Positions 25,774 to 34,894 of a stretch of DNA of 64,000 bases are shown here, piece after piece. This DNA comes from Falsiruegeria litorea R37 (GTDB lineage Bacteria > Pseudomonadota > Alphaproteobacteria > Rhodobacterales > Rhodobacteraceae). The DNA is taken from the NCBI RefSeq assembly GCF_900172225.1, contig NZ_FWFO01000008.1, positions 1 to 64,000 on the forward strand. The letters are read 5' to 3'. The notes beneath the pieces are model-generated. The model saw nothing but the letters and a program-made list of their open reading frames with translations. It was not told the origin of the DNA and did no database searches. The translations under genes and the position numbers were made by a program. Position 1 is the first letter of the stretch. Each line of letters opens with the position of its first letter.

Positions 25774-26958
25774 ATGACAGAGTTCAGATTTGCACGCCGA
25801 TCTGCCATTTTGGGCAAATCGGTCTTTGACCACGCGCCGGGGACCATCGCGCTCAACTCAGGGGCGGCCTACCCGCCCTGCCTGCCGGATGTGGTCCGCG
25901 AAGCCACCGAGGCCGTCGGCCCCCTTCGCGAAGAGGCGATGCAATATGCGCCGCTGATGGGTCTTGACGACCTGCGCGACGAGATCTGCAATTTCGTGGC
26001 CGAGGACGGCATCAAAGCCAACCGCGAGAACGTGCTGGTGACCTATGGGTCGAAAAGCGCCTTTGACCTGGCGCTGCGCACTTTTTGCGAACCCGGCGAC
26101 ACGGTCATCGTGACCCGCCCCACCTATATGACGGCCGTGCATATCATGCGCACACACAACGTGCGTTTTCTGGACATCGGCCAGGATGAACAAGGGTTTG
26201 ATGCCGAAGAGTTGGCCCGCAAGCTGGCGATCATGGAAAACAACGCCGAACAAATGCCCAAGCTGCTGTTTGACGTGCCTGATTTCCACAACCCCACGGG
26301 CGTCACCACGTCGCTTGCGCGCCGCAAGCGGATGCTGGAACTGGCGCAGCGCTATAACTTTGTGATCTGCGAAGACGATCCCTATCGCCGCATCCGGTTC
26401 GAGGGCGAGGTAATCCCCTCGATCAAATCCATGGATACAACCGGCCATGTGATCAGCCTGGGCACCGTGTCCAAGATCCTGGCCCCCGGCCTGCGTGTCG
26501 GTTGGGCCATCGGTGATGCGGGCGTGATCCGGCGCATGGCGATGCAAAAGGCCGATGGTGGGTCCAACGCATTCGCACAGCGGATCGTGGTGCAGTTGAT
26601 GCGGTCCAACAAGATGGCCAAGCACATCGACGAGATGATCCATCACATGCGCATCCACCGCGATGAAATGATCGCGGCCTTTGCCGAGCATCTGCCCGAG
26701 GCCGAGATCCGCGCGCCCCAAGGCGGTTATTTCCTGTGGGCCAAACTGCCCGAAGAATCAGATGCCGAGCGGCTGGTGGAACTGGGCATCGAAGAAGGGG
26801 TCGAGATCTCATCGGGGCGGCTGAGCTTTCCCAACGATGATCCCGGCAACTTCATCCGCATGGCCTACAGCTTCATCGAAGTGGACGACATCAAAGACGG
26901 AATTGCCAAGCTGGGCGTCGCCTGGCGCAAGCTCCAAACCCAAGCTCAAGCGGCCTAA
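25774..26958 (+). CDS. PLP-dependent aminotransferase class I/II (2-aminoadipate aminotransferase-like)
   Basis: A 394-aa fold-type I PLP enzyme. Seen are TYGSKSAFDLALRTF (phosphate region), DVPDFHNPTGVTTS (Asn and Asp around PLP), CEDDPYRRIRFEG and the Schiff-base Lys in SLGTVSKILAPGLRVGW. There is no N-terminal HTH, so it is not a MocR regulator. It begins 12 nt after the cyclodeaminase-like gene. In canonical ectoine loci the transamination of diaminobutyrate is done by a different (class III) enzyme, so this is a replacement or a different chemistry. Confidence 0.87.
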   Translation: MTEFRFARRSAILGKSVFDHAPGTIALNSGAAYPPCLPDVVREATEAVGPLREEAMQYAPLMGLDDLRDEICNFVAEDGIKANRENVLVTYGSKSAFDLALRTFCEPGDTVIVTRPTYMTAVHIMRTHNVRFLDIGQDEQGFDAEELARKLAIMENNAEQMPKLLFDVPDFHNPTGVTTSLARRKRMLELAQRYNFVICEDDPYRRIRFEGEVIPSIKSMDTTGHVISLGTVSKILAPGLRVGWAIGDAGVIRRMAMQKADGGSNAFAQRIVVQLMRSNKMAKHIDEMIHHMRIHRDEMIAAFAEHLPEAEIRAPQGGYFLWAKLPEESDAERLVELGIEEGVEISSGRLSFPNDDPGNFIRMAYSFIEVDDIKDGIAKLGVAWRKLQTQAQAA

Positions 26959-26975
26959 AGAGAAGGAAACCCCTC

Positions 26976-28001
26976 ATGCCTTGCCCAAAAGTAAGCCTCG
27001 CCCCGTCGTGTGAAATCGACCTGGACGCCGAAGGCAAGCACCACGGTTACGTGCGCATTCAGTTCAGCTCGGACAGGTCGGCCTATGGCTGGTTGCCGAT
27101 GCCGATCATGTCGATCAAGAACGGCGACGGTCCCGTCGCGGTTGTGATCGGGGCCAACCACGGTGACGAATACGAAGGTGTCTCGATCACCAATGGTCTG
27201 TACCAGGAACTGGACCCTTCCGACATCAAGGGGCAGATCATCTTTCTGCCTGCCGCCAACGCGCCCGCCTTCTATGCCGGTCGTCGCACTTCGCCGCTCG
27301 ACTGGACCGGCGAGGCCAACCTGAACCGGGTCTTCCCCGGCAATCAGTACGGGTCGCCCACCGAAATGATCGCCTGGTACATCACCAATCACATCGTGCC
27401 GCGTGGGGATGCGTTCTTTGATCTGCATTCGGCCGGCAAATCTATCGACCATCACCCCTCGGTCAAGATCCGCCTGATGAACGATCCGGCCAAGGATGCG
27501 ATGCAAATGAAGTTCCTCGAGCTTTTCGGCGCGCCCTTGGGTATCGTCGGTGATCGGGTGCATGAGACCACGTTGTCGGGGGAGATCCTGCCACTGGACA
27601 AGATCTATCTGTCCACCGAACTGGGTGGTGCGGGCAAAATCCGCCCCTGGATTCGCGATTTTGCCTGGAATGGCATGAAACGCTGCCTGCGCGAATTGGG
27701 GGTTCTGCAAACGGACGAGGTTCTGCCTGAGCCCGAGCACAAGGTTGCGCTTAAGGCGATGCAGACTGGCGACCACTACATCTTTGCCCGCAAGGATGGG
27801 ATGTTCGAGCCGCGCGTGAACCTGGGTGATGTGGTCGAGGACGGGCAGTTCGCGGGCTACATCTGGAACCTGAAAGAGCCGTGGGAGAAACCCGAAGAGC
27901 TCTATTTCAACAAGGGCGGCGTGGTCTTTTGCAAACGCACCCCGGCGCTGTGTGAAATCGGCGATACGCTGTTCTTCACGCTCAGCGATCATGAAGGATA
28001 G
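26976..28001 (+). CDS. M14-type deacylase, AstE/AspA and DoeB/EutE-like
   Basis: A 341-aa zinc hydrolase of the succinylglutamate desuccinylase/aspartoacylase family. Zinc ligands are seen in GANHGDEYEG (His and Glu, about residue 60) and FDLHSAGKS (His, about 150). The family-typical LNRVFPGNQYGSP follows the first motif. In ectoine catabolism DoeB removes the acetyl group from N-alpha-acetyl-diaminobutyrate; by position this enzyme would do an equivalent deacylation. AGAAGGAAA precedes the ATG. Confidence 0.83.
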   Translation: MPCPKVSLAPSCEIDLDAEGKHHGYVRIQFSSDRSAYGWLPMPIMSIKNGDGPVAVVIGANHGDEYEGVSITNGLYQELDPSDIKGQIIFLPAANAPAFYAGRRTSPLDWTGEANLNRVFPGNQYGSPTEMIAWYITNHIVPRGDAFFDLHSAGKSIDHHPSVKIRLMNDPAKDAMQMKFLELFGAPLGIVGDRVHETTLSGEILPLDKIYLSTELGGAGKIRPWIRDFAWNGMKRCLRELGVLQTDEVLPEPEHKVALKAMQTGDHYIFARKDGMFEPRVNLGDVVEDGQFAGYIWNLKEPWEKPEELYFNKGGVVFCKRTPALCEIGDTLFFTLSDHEG

Positions 28002-29031
28002 CACCTTCGAATACGAGGCCAGGCATCGCTCCTCTTCCCAGCCTGGCCTTGAAGGGCGCGCAACACGGTTGCGCGCCTCCAACACATACCCCCGGACATT
28101 TTCCTTTCTGTTGCTGCCCGGCGCCTCGATGTTGAGCTTTACCGCCGCGATCGAGCCGCTCCGGATGGCGCGAAAGCTGGACACAAAGGCCGCCTATAGC
28201 TGGCAGGCGGTGTCATTGGATGGGGAGCCGGTTGCCTTTTCCAATGGCATGTTCATGACCGTGGACGGTGCATTGGACGCGACGCGTCCGGTTGATTTCG
28301 CCCTGATCGCGGCGGGCGGGGCAGTTGGTAGAGACATGCAAAAACAAGCCGCTCAATGGATCAGGTCCAGACACCGACATGGCGCCTGCGTGGGGTCGGT
28401 CGGGGGAGGGGCCGAGGTCTTGGCCCAAACCGGACTGCTTACAGACCGTGATTTCACCCTTCACTGGGAGGACCGCCCAGGCTTTGTTGAACGTTTTCCG
28501 CTGCTGTCCCCCAAAGAGCGCCTGTTTTGTTGGGACCGCGACATGTTCACCTGCGCGGGCGGGGCCGCGGCCACCGACATGATGCTGCACCTGATCGCGC
28601 AGGATTTTGGTCGCGGGTTTTCGCTCGCGGTCGCTGACTTGTGTGTCCACTACGGCCAGCGCAGCGGGCAGGAGCGCCCGCAAAGTTCGATCTCGGCTAC
28701 GTTGGGGTCACGCAACCCGCATCTGATAATGGCTGCCCGACTCATGTCTGAAAACCTGGAAGAGCCGATCCGGCTGGATGTACTGGCCGATTTGGCCGGC
28801 GTATCCCGGCGACAGATGGAGCGGCTCTTTCGTTCGCACACAGACAGATCGCCCGCAGAATACTATAGAGATTTGCGACTGGGGCTTGGTCGGCAATTGC
28901 TGCGCGATACAGATGACCGGATCATAGACATCGCGACCGCTTGCGGGTTTTCCAACGCAACCACGTTCTCGCGCAGTTTCCAAAGGAAATTCGGGGTCGG
29001 CCCCGTGCAATCGACAGGGGCGCGCGCATGA
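27991..29031 (+). CDS. GlxA/AraC-family transcriptional regulator
   Basis: A 346-aa regulator with an N-terminal DJ-1/PfpI-like domain (FSFLLLPGASMLSFTAAIEP; CVGSVGGGAEVLAQTG) and a C-terminal double AraC helix-turn-helix (LDVLADLAGVSRRQMERLF, then IIDIATACGFSNATTFSRSF). This layout is that of regulators of carnitine, glycine betaine and arginine use. The start at 27991 overlaps the deacylase by 11 nt and the stop overlaps the next gene by 4 nt, so it belongs to the catabolic operon and likely senses its substrate. Confidence 0.88.
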   Translation: MKDSTFEYEARHRSSSQPGLEGRATRLRASNTYPRTFSFLLLPGASMLSFTAAIEPLRMARKLDTKAAYSWQAVSLDGEPVAFSNGMFMTVDGALDATRPVDFALIAAGGAVGRDMQKQAAQWIRSRHRHGACVGSVGGGAEVLAQTGLLTDRDFTLHWEDRPGFVERFPLLSPKERLFCWDRDMFTCAGGAAATDMMLHLIAQDFGRGFSLAVADLCVHYGQRSGQERPQSSISATLGSRNPHLIMAARLMSENLEEPIRLDVLADLAGVSRRQMERLFRSHTDRSPAEYYRDLRLGLGRQLLRDTDDRIIDIATACGFSNATTFSRSFQRKFGVGPVQSTGARA

Positions 29032-29573
29032 CGGTTCATTCTGTGCGAAAGGCGTCTTCAGGGGGCATCACTCTGGGTCTTGCACCCAACACATTCAGCG
29101 ACTGGTCCGGGTTGATGCGGGTGATGCGGGCGGCATTTGCCCAGAACGTCGGCCGGATCGATCCACCCAGCACGGTCTTTTCCAGCTCGGAACAGGATTT
29201 GCAGGACAGCGCAAAACGCGAAAGCCTGCTGCTGGTGTACAGGGGGCCCTCTTTGATCGGCTGCCTGTTTCTGCGATCCACACAGGACGAGCTGTTTCTG
29301 CGCCGGTTCGGAATACTACCTGCGGAACAAGGGGCTGGATTGGCTCGGCGCGTGTTGGTCGCAGCCGAGGAGCTCGCCCGGCAAAAAGGCTTGCACCGCC
29401 TGGCACTTGAGACGCGGGTAGAACTGCGCAGCAACCAGGCAAAGTTCCAGGCGCTTGGCTTTCAGATCACCGGTGGACGCGCCCACGAGGGATACGACCG
29501 TGTGACAACGCTGCGGATGGAAAAAGACCTGCACTCTGCCCGCCAGCGTGAATTTCGACACAGTCGTGGCTAA
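29028..29573 (+). CDS. GNAT-family N-acetyltransferase
   Basis: A 181-aa protein with GNAT features: beta-strand region LLVYRGPSLIGCLFLR, then the acetyl-CoA pyrophosphate-binding loop LPAEQGAGLARRVLVAAEEL and a C-terminal FQALGFQITGGRAHEGYDRV. The ATG lies in an ATGA overlap with the GlxA gene, so it is translationally coupled. It may acetylate an amino intermediate of the pathway, pairing with the upstream deacylase, but the substrate is unknown. Confidence 0.83.
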   Translation: MTVHSVRKASSGGITLGLAPNTFSDWSGLMRVMRAAFAQNVGRIDPPSTVFSSSEQDLQDSAKRESLLLVYRGPSLIGCLFLRSTQDELFLRRFGILPAEQGAGLARRVLVAAEELARQKGLHRLALETRVELRSNQAKFQALGFQITGGRAHEGYDRVTTLRMEKDLHSARQREFRHSRG

Positions 29574-29634
29574 CAGCAAACTCTGAGTTCAACACAGCCA
29601 TTTTGCCAGCTTGGCCCCCCCCTTGAGCAATCCG

Positions 29635-31119
29635 TCAGGTGCAGTTCAGATTGGGCATTAGGTTTGACCAATGCGCCGCCATCAATTGCGAGACATCCTT
29701 TTGCTGAAGATGAATCAGATCTTTCGGAAACAGGTCCACGCCGATGGAGCGCATCAACCGCAGGACATCCGAGTAATACTGCGCTTGCGTTTCCTCATAG
29801 GTGATTTGCGCATTGATCGCTCTGACCTGATATTCGAATTGATTCAACTCATCTCGAATATCAAAAACTGTTCTCTGTTCTTGAATGTCCGAGATCTCTA
29901 TCCAAAGGGACCGGCGTTCACGCTCTAGATTGACATTTGATCTCGACAGGCTGGCTTGAACCTGCGCGATACGAACCTGTTCGATCACTGCAACTGCGAC
30001 GGTAAGTTCTTCGACCTCTCGCAACGCTTCTCGGGTCGCGTTCTGTCTACGAATGTTGGGCACTTGCAGGATGTTGATCAGGTTATAGGTCAAGGTTTCC
30101 GTCAATTCGATATATGTGTTGTTGTTCAAAGAGCTTTCGCTGTCGTATTCCAGATTGGCCGCCAGCGAGAAATCGGGCAGAAGTCGCGCCATTGCGCGAT
30201 AAGCATCGAGTCTGCCGTTTCTGTTGCCATAGATACCTTGTCGAACCTCAGGTCGGTTGAGCAAGGCGAGGCGTTCCAATTTTTCGGTTTTCTGACAACT
30301 GACATTCCCCGGTAAATAGGTGGAAACGCTTTCGGAAAACTTCAACTGGTTTGGGTCGACCAGAACCAGGGCAGCCAATCGTGCTCGGTCGGCCAACAGT
30401 TCGGATTGCCAACCGTGCAATGCGGACTTCAGCTCGATGATCCGGGTTTTGAACAACAGTGCGTCCAAGGGATCGATCAGATCCTCTTGACCGTATTGAT
30501 CCGCGGTGGCCGTGCTGTCCTGAATTCGGTTCAGGACAGCTTGGATGTTGCCCAGTTGGCGATCCGCGATAGCTGCCCTCATATACAGTTCTGCTGTTTC
30601 GGCGACAATTTCATTTGCCGTCCGGCGCCGTTCCTCTTCTAGGATCAGGTTGGCATTTGCCTGTTGTTTGGCGCGAATGTATGCCTGACCAAGGCCCAGA
30701 ACAGACCAATTGACTGACAAGGATCGCGCCTTGCGCCGCCGATCCGGAGGCGTGATGTCATTGATATCGCCCCCGTCGTTGTTGCGGTTGGAATTGCGCA
30801 GCCGCGTATCTGCATTCGGGCTGGTACGCAGGATCAACTCTTGTAGTGACAGTTCCGCAAGCTCCGCTGCCAGTTGGCCCTGCCGGATATCAAGGTTGGC
30901 CAAAACGGCGCGGCTGAGGACATCATGAAAACCCAGTTTGACGTTTCCTGCGGGTACACTTGCGAAAGCTGCGTGATGCAGGCGGTCCGCATTTGACTGC
31001 AACTCTTCTGACGTCAGAAGCTTGGGTTCGATACTGCAGGATGCAAGCAGCAAGAAGCTGCCGGCAGCCAACAGTTTCGATCCAAAGCGAAAAGGGCTTT
31101 TGGCTCGATGGTATCTCAT
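29635..31119 (-). CDS. TolC-family outer-membrane channel lipoprotein
   Basis: A 494-aa outer-membrane efflux-type protein. The N-terminus is a lipoprotein signal with the lipobox LLASC near residue 27. Two long helical repeats rich in Glu, Gln and Leu follow, as in TolC-type channels; YIELTETLTYNLINILQVPN is characteristic of the channel repeat. Its ATG overlaps the HlyD-like gene stop by 4 nt. It is the third part of the adjacent type I secretion system and could also serve the second system at 47.8-50.9 kb, which has none. Confidence 0.85.
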   Translation of the reverse strand: MRYHRAKSPFRFGSKLLAAGSFLLLASCSIEPKLLTSEELQSNADRLHHAAFASVPAGNVKLGFHDVLSRAVLANLDIRQGQLAAELAELSLQELILRTSPNADTRLRNSNRNNDGGDINDITPPDRRRKARSLSVNWSVLGLGQAYIRAKQQANANLILEEERRRTANEIVAETAELYMRAAIADRQLGNIQAVLNRIQDSTATADQYGQEDLIDPLDALLFKTRIIELKSALHGWQSELLADRARLAALVLVDPNQLKFSESVSTYLPGNVSCQKTEKLERLALLNRPEVRQGIYGNRNGRLDAYRAMARLLPDFSLAANLEYDSESSLNNNTYIELTETLTYNLINILQVPNIRRQNATREALREVEELTVAVAVIEQVRIAQVQASLSRSNVNLERERRSLWIEISDIQEQRTVFDIRDELNQFEYQVRAINAQITYEETQAQYYSDVLRLMRSIGVDLFPKDLIHLQQKDVSQLMAAHWSNLMPNLNCT

Positions 31120-32465
31120 GGCTCGATAAAACTCTGCGAAAGGGTTCTCAGGATCGGGTAGGTCAAGAAGGACAAGATTGTCCTTTCATCGGTTTTGATG
31201 TTGGCCTCCAACGTCATGCCAGGTTGCAGAACAAAGCCCGGTGGCATTTCACGCAGTTGTATGTCTTCGATTTTGGCCCAACTGCGAAAAACCATTTCTT
31301 GTGCCCCGGTGAAGCTTTCGCGTTCGACATCCGGGCTGATCAACGTGACGCTTCCATGCATCACGCCGTGTTTGGTGAAGGGCAGCGCATCCAGCTTCAA
31401 AATAACTGCTGCGCCGGGATCAACGCGCGCTATGTCGGGCAGGCTTACATCGAACACGGCGCGCAGTTCGCTGTTGGCCGGTATCAACTCCAAAAGAGAC
31501 TCGCCTGCCTGAACCAAAGTGCCCTCTGCCTTGTTTGTTCTAGAGACGACGACGCCTTCGAACGGGGCTTTGAGGTATATGAACTCATTACTTTGCACCG
31601 CTTTTCGATGATGGTTTCTCAGGTCATCATATTTACGGTGCGCCTCAACCATCTGCTGCCTGAGCGAGCTTTCGCGCTCGATCAGATAGGCATTGATTGC
31701 GGTCTGAATCTGCTCGTTGCGGCGACGCAACGAAGATATCTCATGTCTGGCGCTGATCAGAACGCGCTGACTGCTGACTGAAACGGCCGCCGCTTCAAGG
31801 TATTCCAGGCGCTTGGGGCCGTCGCGCTGAAATCGTTCCTGTTCCTTTTTGAACAGGTCCTCGCGCACATTCGCCAATTGATCCATCAACTCATAGTGTT
31901 CTTGAAGAACCGGCAGTTCGCGCTCTTTTTCTGCGATCTGCGAGGCCAATTCTTCGGCTTGTTCCAAAAGACGCGACAACGACACTTCGTGTAGCTGCAT
32001 GTTTGCCAAGTACGCGGAATTTTCGAGCTGGTGTACGTCATGGTTGTGTGAAAATCGGGCTGGTGTTTCGCCGAATATTTCGGCCTCAAGGCGCAAAATC
32101 TCGGCCTCGACTTTAAGCAGGTCGTGTTCGAGCTTTTGTATGTCCACCTCGGACGACTCATTCCTGACCGTGATCAGGGTTTCGCCCTTTTTTACGACAT
32201 CACCAATGTTGACTCGCAAGTCGACAACGTAGCCCGAGTTAAAGGCATGAATGGTTGATCGGGGTTGAGCAGTCTCAACAATGCCCCGAGCGATGACTTG
32301 AGTATCAACCTTGGCGATGGACAGCCAAACCCCTGTACAGGCGACTGCCAGCAACAACAGCCAAACCGCAAATCTCCGGGTCCATGGATTAGTTTCGCGC
32401 AGCAGTCGTTCATGTTCGGGAATAAAGTTTTCGACCAGTTTATCTGCTTTCTTCTCCTGAGACAT
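31116..32465 (-). CDS. HlyD-family type I secretion adaptor
   Basis: A 449-aa membrane fusion protein with a short cytosolic N-terminus, one transmembrane helix (FAVWLLLLAVACTGVWLSIA, about 31-50), a split lipoyl domain (STIHAFNSGYVVDLRVNIGD; FIYLKAPFEGVVVSRTNKAE) and a long coiled coil between them. It ends with the beta-barrel domain. It links the ABC transporter at 32476-34686 to the TolC-family protein. It starts 10 nt after the ABC gene stop. Confidence 0.88.
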   Translation of the reverse strand: MSQEKKADKLVENFIPEHERLLRETNPWTRRFAVWLLLLAVACTGVWLSIAKVDTQVIARGIVETAQPRSTIHAFNSGYVVDLRVNIGDVVKKGETLITVRNESSEVDIQKLEHDLLKVEAEILRLEAEIFGETPARFSHNHDVHQLENSAYLANMQLHEVSLSRLLEQAEELASQIAEKERELPVLQEHYELMDQLANVREDLFKKEQERFQRDGPKRLEYLEAAAVSVSSQRVLISARHEISSLRRRNEQIQTAINAYLIERESSLRQQMVEAHRKYDDLRNHHRKAVQSNEFIYLKAPFEGVVVSRTNKAEGTLVQAGESLLELIPANSELRAVFDVSLPDIARVDPGAAVILKLDALPFTKHGVMHGSVTLISPDVERESFTGAQEMVFRSWAKIEDIQLREMPPGFVLQPGMTLEANIKTDERTILSFLTYPILRTLSQSFIEP

Positions 32466-32475
32466 GTCTAGACAC

Positions 32476-34686
32476 CTATGATTTTCTGCTGATATTCAGA
32501 GGCTTGTGTGAAGATTGAAAGCGGTGTGCGGATGCCCAAAGGGTTCCGTAGGGTTCGCATCGCTGCATCAAAACGTCATGGGTTGCAAAATCTGCAACCT
32601 CGCCTTCGTGCATCACCAGGACGTAATCCATCATCAACATCGTCGGCATCCGATGGGAAATGTTGACGATTGTTTGACGCCCCCGGTTTTCTAGAATTCG
32701 GGAAAGAACTTGTTCTTCCATGTGCGCGTCAATCGCGCTCATGGCTTCGTCCAGAAGCATCAACTTTGAAGGCCGCAGAAGCGCGCGCGCAATACAAATT
32801 CTCTGCTTCTGACCGCCAGAAAGGTTAGACGCGTGTTCTTCAAGGACCGTGTCATAACGGTCTGGCAAAGTACGAATGAACTCATGCGCCTGCGCTATCT
32901 GGGCGACTTCAATAATTTCGGTCCGTTCCGCATGGCGATGACCGGCAGCGATGTTTTCGGCGATCGTTCCCTTAAACAGGAAATTGTCCTGCGAGACGGT
33001 GGCCAGTGATCGTCTTAGGTACTGCAGGTCGTATTCGCGGATGTTGAAGCCATCGATACGAACGTAACCGCTTTGCGGCAGGTCAAACCCTTGCAATAGT
33101 TTAGCCAGCGTACTTTTTCCGGACCCGCTTTGCCCGACAACCCCGACGACAGACCCCGGAGGAATGCGAAAGCTGACGTTCTTTAGAACCGGTGGCAGGC
33201 CTTCGGCATAGGAATAGTTTACATCTTCCATGGTGATTTCGCCGCTAATTGGAGGTGTCACGCCACCTTTGCGCAACCGTTCAGGTGCTCGATTGAGAAC
33301 TGAGCCCAACATTTTCACCGATATGGCGGTTTCCTGATACTTGCTGGTGAGTCCGGCCAGTTGCACCAGTGGTCCGGCAATCCGGCCCGACAGAATGTTA
33401 AAGGCGATCAGCGTGCCGATTGTCATCTCACCAGCCAGAACAAACTGTGCACCCAGCCAGATGATCGTGAGTTGCATAAGTTTTTGGAGAAACCCGCTGG
33501 TTTCTTGCAAAAACCCATTTAGAGTCGCGACGGATTTTTGCCGCAGTACCGCCTCGCTGGTCTTTTGCATCCACTTCTGGCGTTGTTCCTCTTCCAACGC
33601 CAAGCTCTTGATTGTCCCGATGCCCATAACCGTTTCGACGATCATCGCCTGGCGCTCGCTTTCGGTATGATAAAGTGCGGTCAGGTGTCGACGGTGTGGG
33701 CGAAGTGCCAGTAAGACCTGGGTCATCATGATTGCGGAAAAAGCCAGGACCAAGACAGTCAAGGAAGAGCTGAGAAGGAACAGAACTGGCAAGATCAGGA
33801 CCACCGCCGATAGCTCGATCAACGTGGCCAGCAACCGGCCTGTCACGAATTCGCGAATTGCGCTGGCCTCTTGTATCTTTTTGGCAAGGGTTCCCGTCGC
33901 AGACCCCTCGAAATAGCTGACAGGAAGGTCCAGCAGACGTTTCGAAGAGAGCTTGGCCATCAGTATGTCCAGCTTGACCGTGACATTCACCAGCATGAGT
34001 GTGCGCAGGTATCCCAGCAGACCGGCAATACCGATCGCAGCCACAGCGAACATGAAAAGGGTGTGAAGCGTAGAATAACCTTCGTAGCCGATGACCTTGT
34101 CAAAAACGATCATCGTGAAAATGGCCGTCACAAAGCCGACAACGTGAATGAAAACTGAAATCAATCCGATTTCGGCAAAAACGCCTTTGAATTTGCCGGC
34201 CTCCGAGAAGATCCAACGTAGGTCAAAGGGCGCGTAGGGGGTTTTGTCATCTGTGCCCAGACGCAGCAAGATAACGGTTCCATCCCACCGTTTGCGGAAT
34301 TCCTTTTCTGGTATGCGCAACAGTTCCAGCGAGTCCGCCAGCGGATCTTGCACGAGGGCGATCAACCCGCCTTTGGTGCTTTGGGGATCTGGAACAAGGC
34401 CAGACAGAATGACATATTCACCGTTCTTGAGGTGAATGATGAACGGCATCGTGCGGCTCATGCGGCGTAAGGACGACCAGTTTATGGACGAGATTTCGAC
34501 ATCCAGATAGTTGGCTTCGGCGGCCAATTGGATATCCCGTGCCGTGCACTCCTTTCCACTGATCGGGGCGTGTTGACGAACAATCGCGTCGCGTGAGATT
34601 TCGGTTCCCAGGAAACGGGCGACCAACACCAGGCATTCCAACCCCGAGCTGGTCTGTGAGTTAGCAATGTTTTCAAAGTCTTTCAT
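32476..34686 (-). CDS. HlyB-type ABC exporter with degenerate C39 domain
   Basis: A 736-aa type I secretion ATPase. The N-terminal C39-like domain lacks the protease residues: the DCGL motif of active peptidases reads SSGLECLVLVARFLG, and the expected His region reads LKNGEYVIL. This matches the chaperone-type CLD of HlyB, which binds RTX substrates. A six-helix membrane domain follows, then Walker A GVVGQSGSGKSTLAK, signature NLSGGQKQRICIARAL, Walker B KLMLLDEAMSAID (Met where Thr is usual) and H-loop NISHR. It should export the giant RTX protein with the HlyD- and TolC-like partners. Confidence 0.9.
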   Translation of the reverse strand: MKDFENIANSQTSSGLECLVLVARFLGTEISRDAIVRQHAPISGKECTARDIQLAAEANYLDVEISSINWSSLRRMSRTMPFIIHLKNGEYVILSGLVPDPQSTKGGLIALVQDPLADSLELLRIPEKEFRKRWDGTVILLRLGTDDKTPYAPFDLRWIFSEAGKFKGVFAEIGLISVFIHVVGFVTAIFTMIVFDKVIGYEGYSTLHTLFMFAVAAIGIAGLLGYLRTLMLVNVTVKLDILMAKLSSKRLLDLPVSYFEGSATGTLAKKIQEASAIREFVTGRLLATLIELSAVVLILPVLFLLSSSLTVLVLAFSAIMMTQVLLALRPHRRHLTALYHTESERQAMIVETVMGIGTIKSLALEEEQRQKWMQKTSEAVLRQKSVATLNGFLQETSGFLQKLMQLTIIWLGAQFVLAGEMTIGTLIAFNILSGRIAGPLVQLAGLTSKYQETAISVKMLGSVLNRAPERLRKGGVTPPISGEITMEDVNYSYAEGLPPVLKNVSFRIPPGSVVGVVGQSGSGKSTLAKLLQGFDLPQSGYVRIDGFNIREYDLQYLRRSLATVSQDNFLFKGTIAENIAAGHRHAERTEIIEVAQIAQAHEFIRTLPDRYDTVLEEHASNLSGGQKQRICIARALLRPSKLMLLDEAMSAIDAHMEEQVLSRILENRGRQTIVNISHRMPTMLMMDYVLVMHEGEVADFATHDVLMQRCEPYGTLWASAHRFQSSHKPLNISRKS

Positions 34687-34748
34687 GGTGCAGCCATGCG
34701 TTCCACACACCGCGAGCGGGGGATGTGTTGATTAAACTGGGGAGATGT

Positions 34749-34778
34749 CGGCACTGCGACCTATGCGTCGCAGTGCCG
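34749..34778 (-). other. Perfect 12-bp intercistronic hairpin before the HlyB-type gene
   Basis: CGGCACTGCGAC (34749-34760) and GTCGCAGTGCCG (34767-34778) are exact complements around a 6-nt loop. It lies between the small-protein gene (stop 34895) and the exporter start (34686). No U-run follows on the minus strand, so it may tune expression or mRNA stability rather than end transcription fully. Confidence 0.6.
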
Positions 34779-34894
34779 GAGCCAATGACCGCTATTCCGT
34801 GAGTGGTAGGTACATTTGGCTCGGTAAAAGCGGGATGGGTGTCAGAGGCGTGTCGACACAAGGCCAAGACCAGCCTCCGAAGCCATCCAACCGC

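Noticed and set aside
25774-26958. Calling the aminotransferase a MocR/EnuR regulator
   Set aside because: No N-terminal winged helix is present; the protein starts at the aminotransferase domain.
26955-28184. A 409-codon minus-strand frame opposite the DoeB-like gene
   Set aside because: Shadow of a gene with clear zinc-site motifs and a ribosome site.
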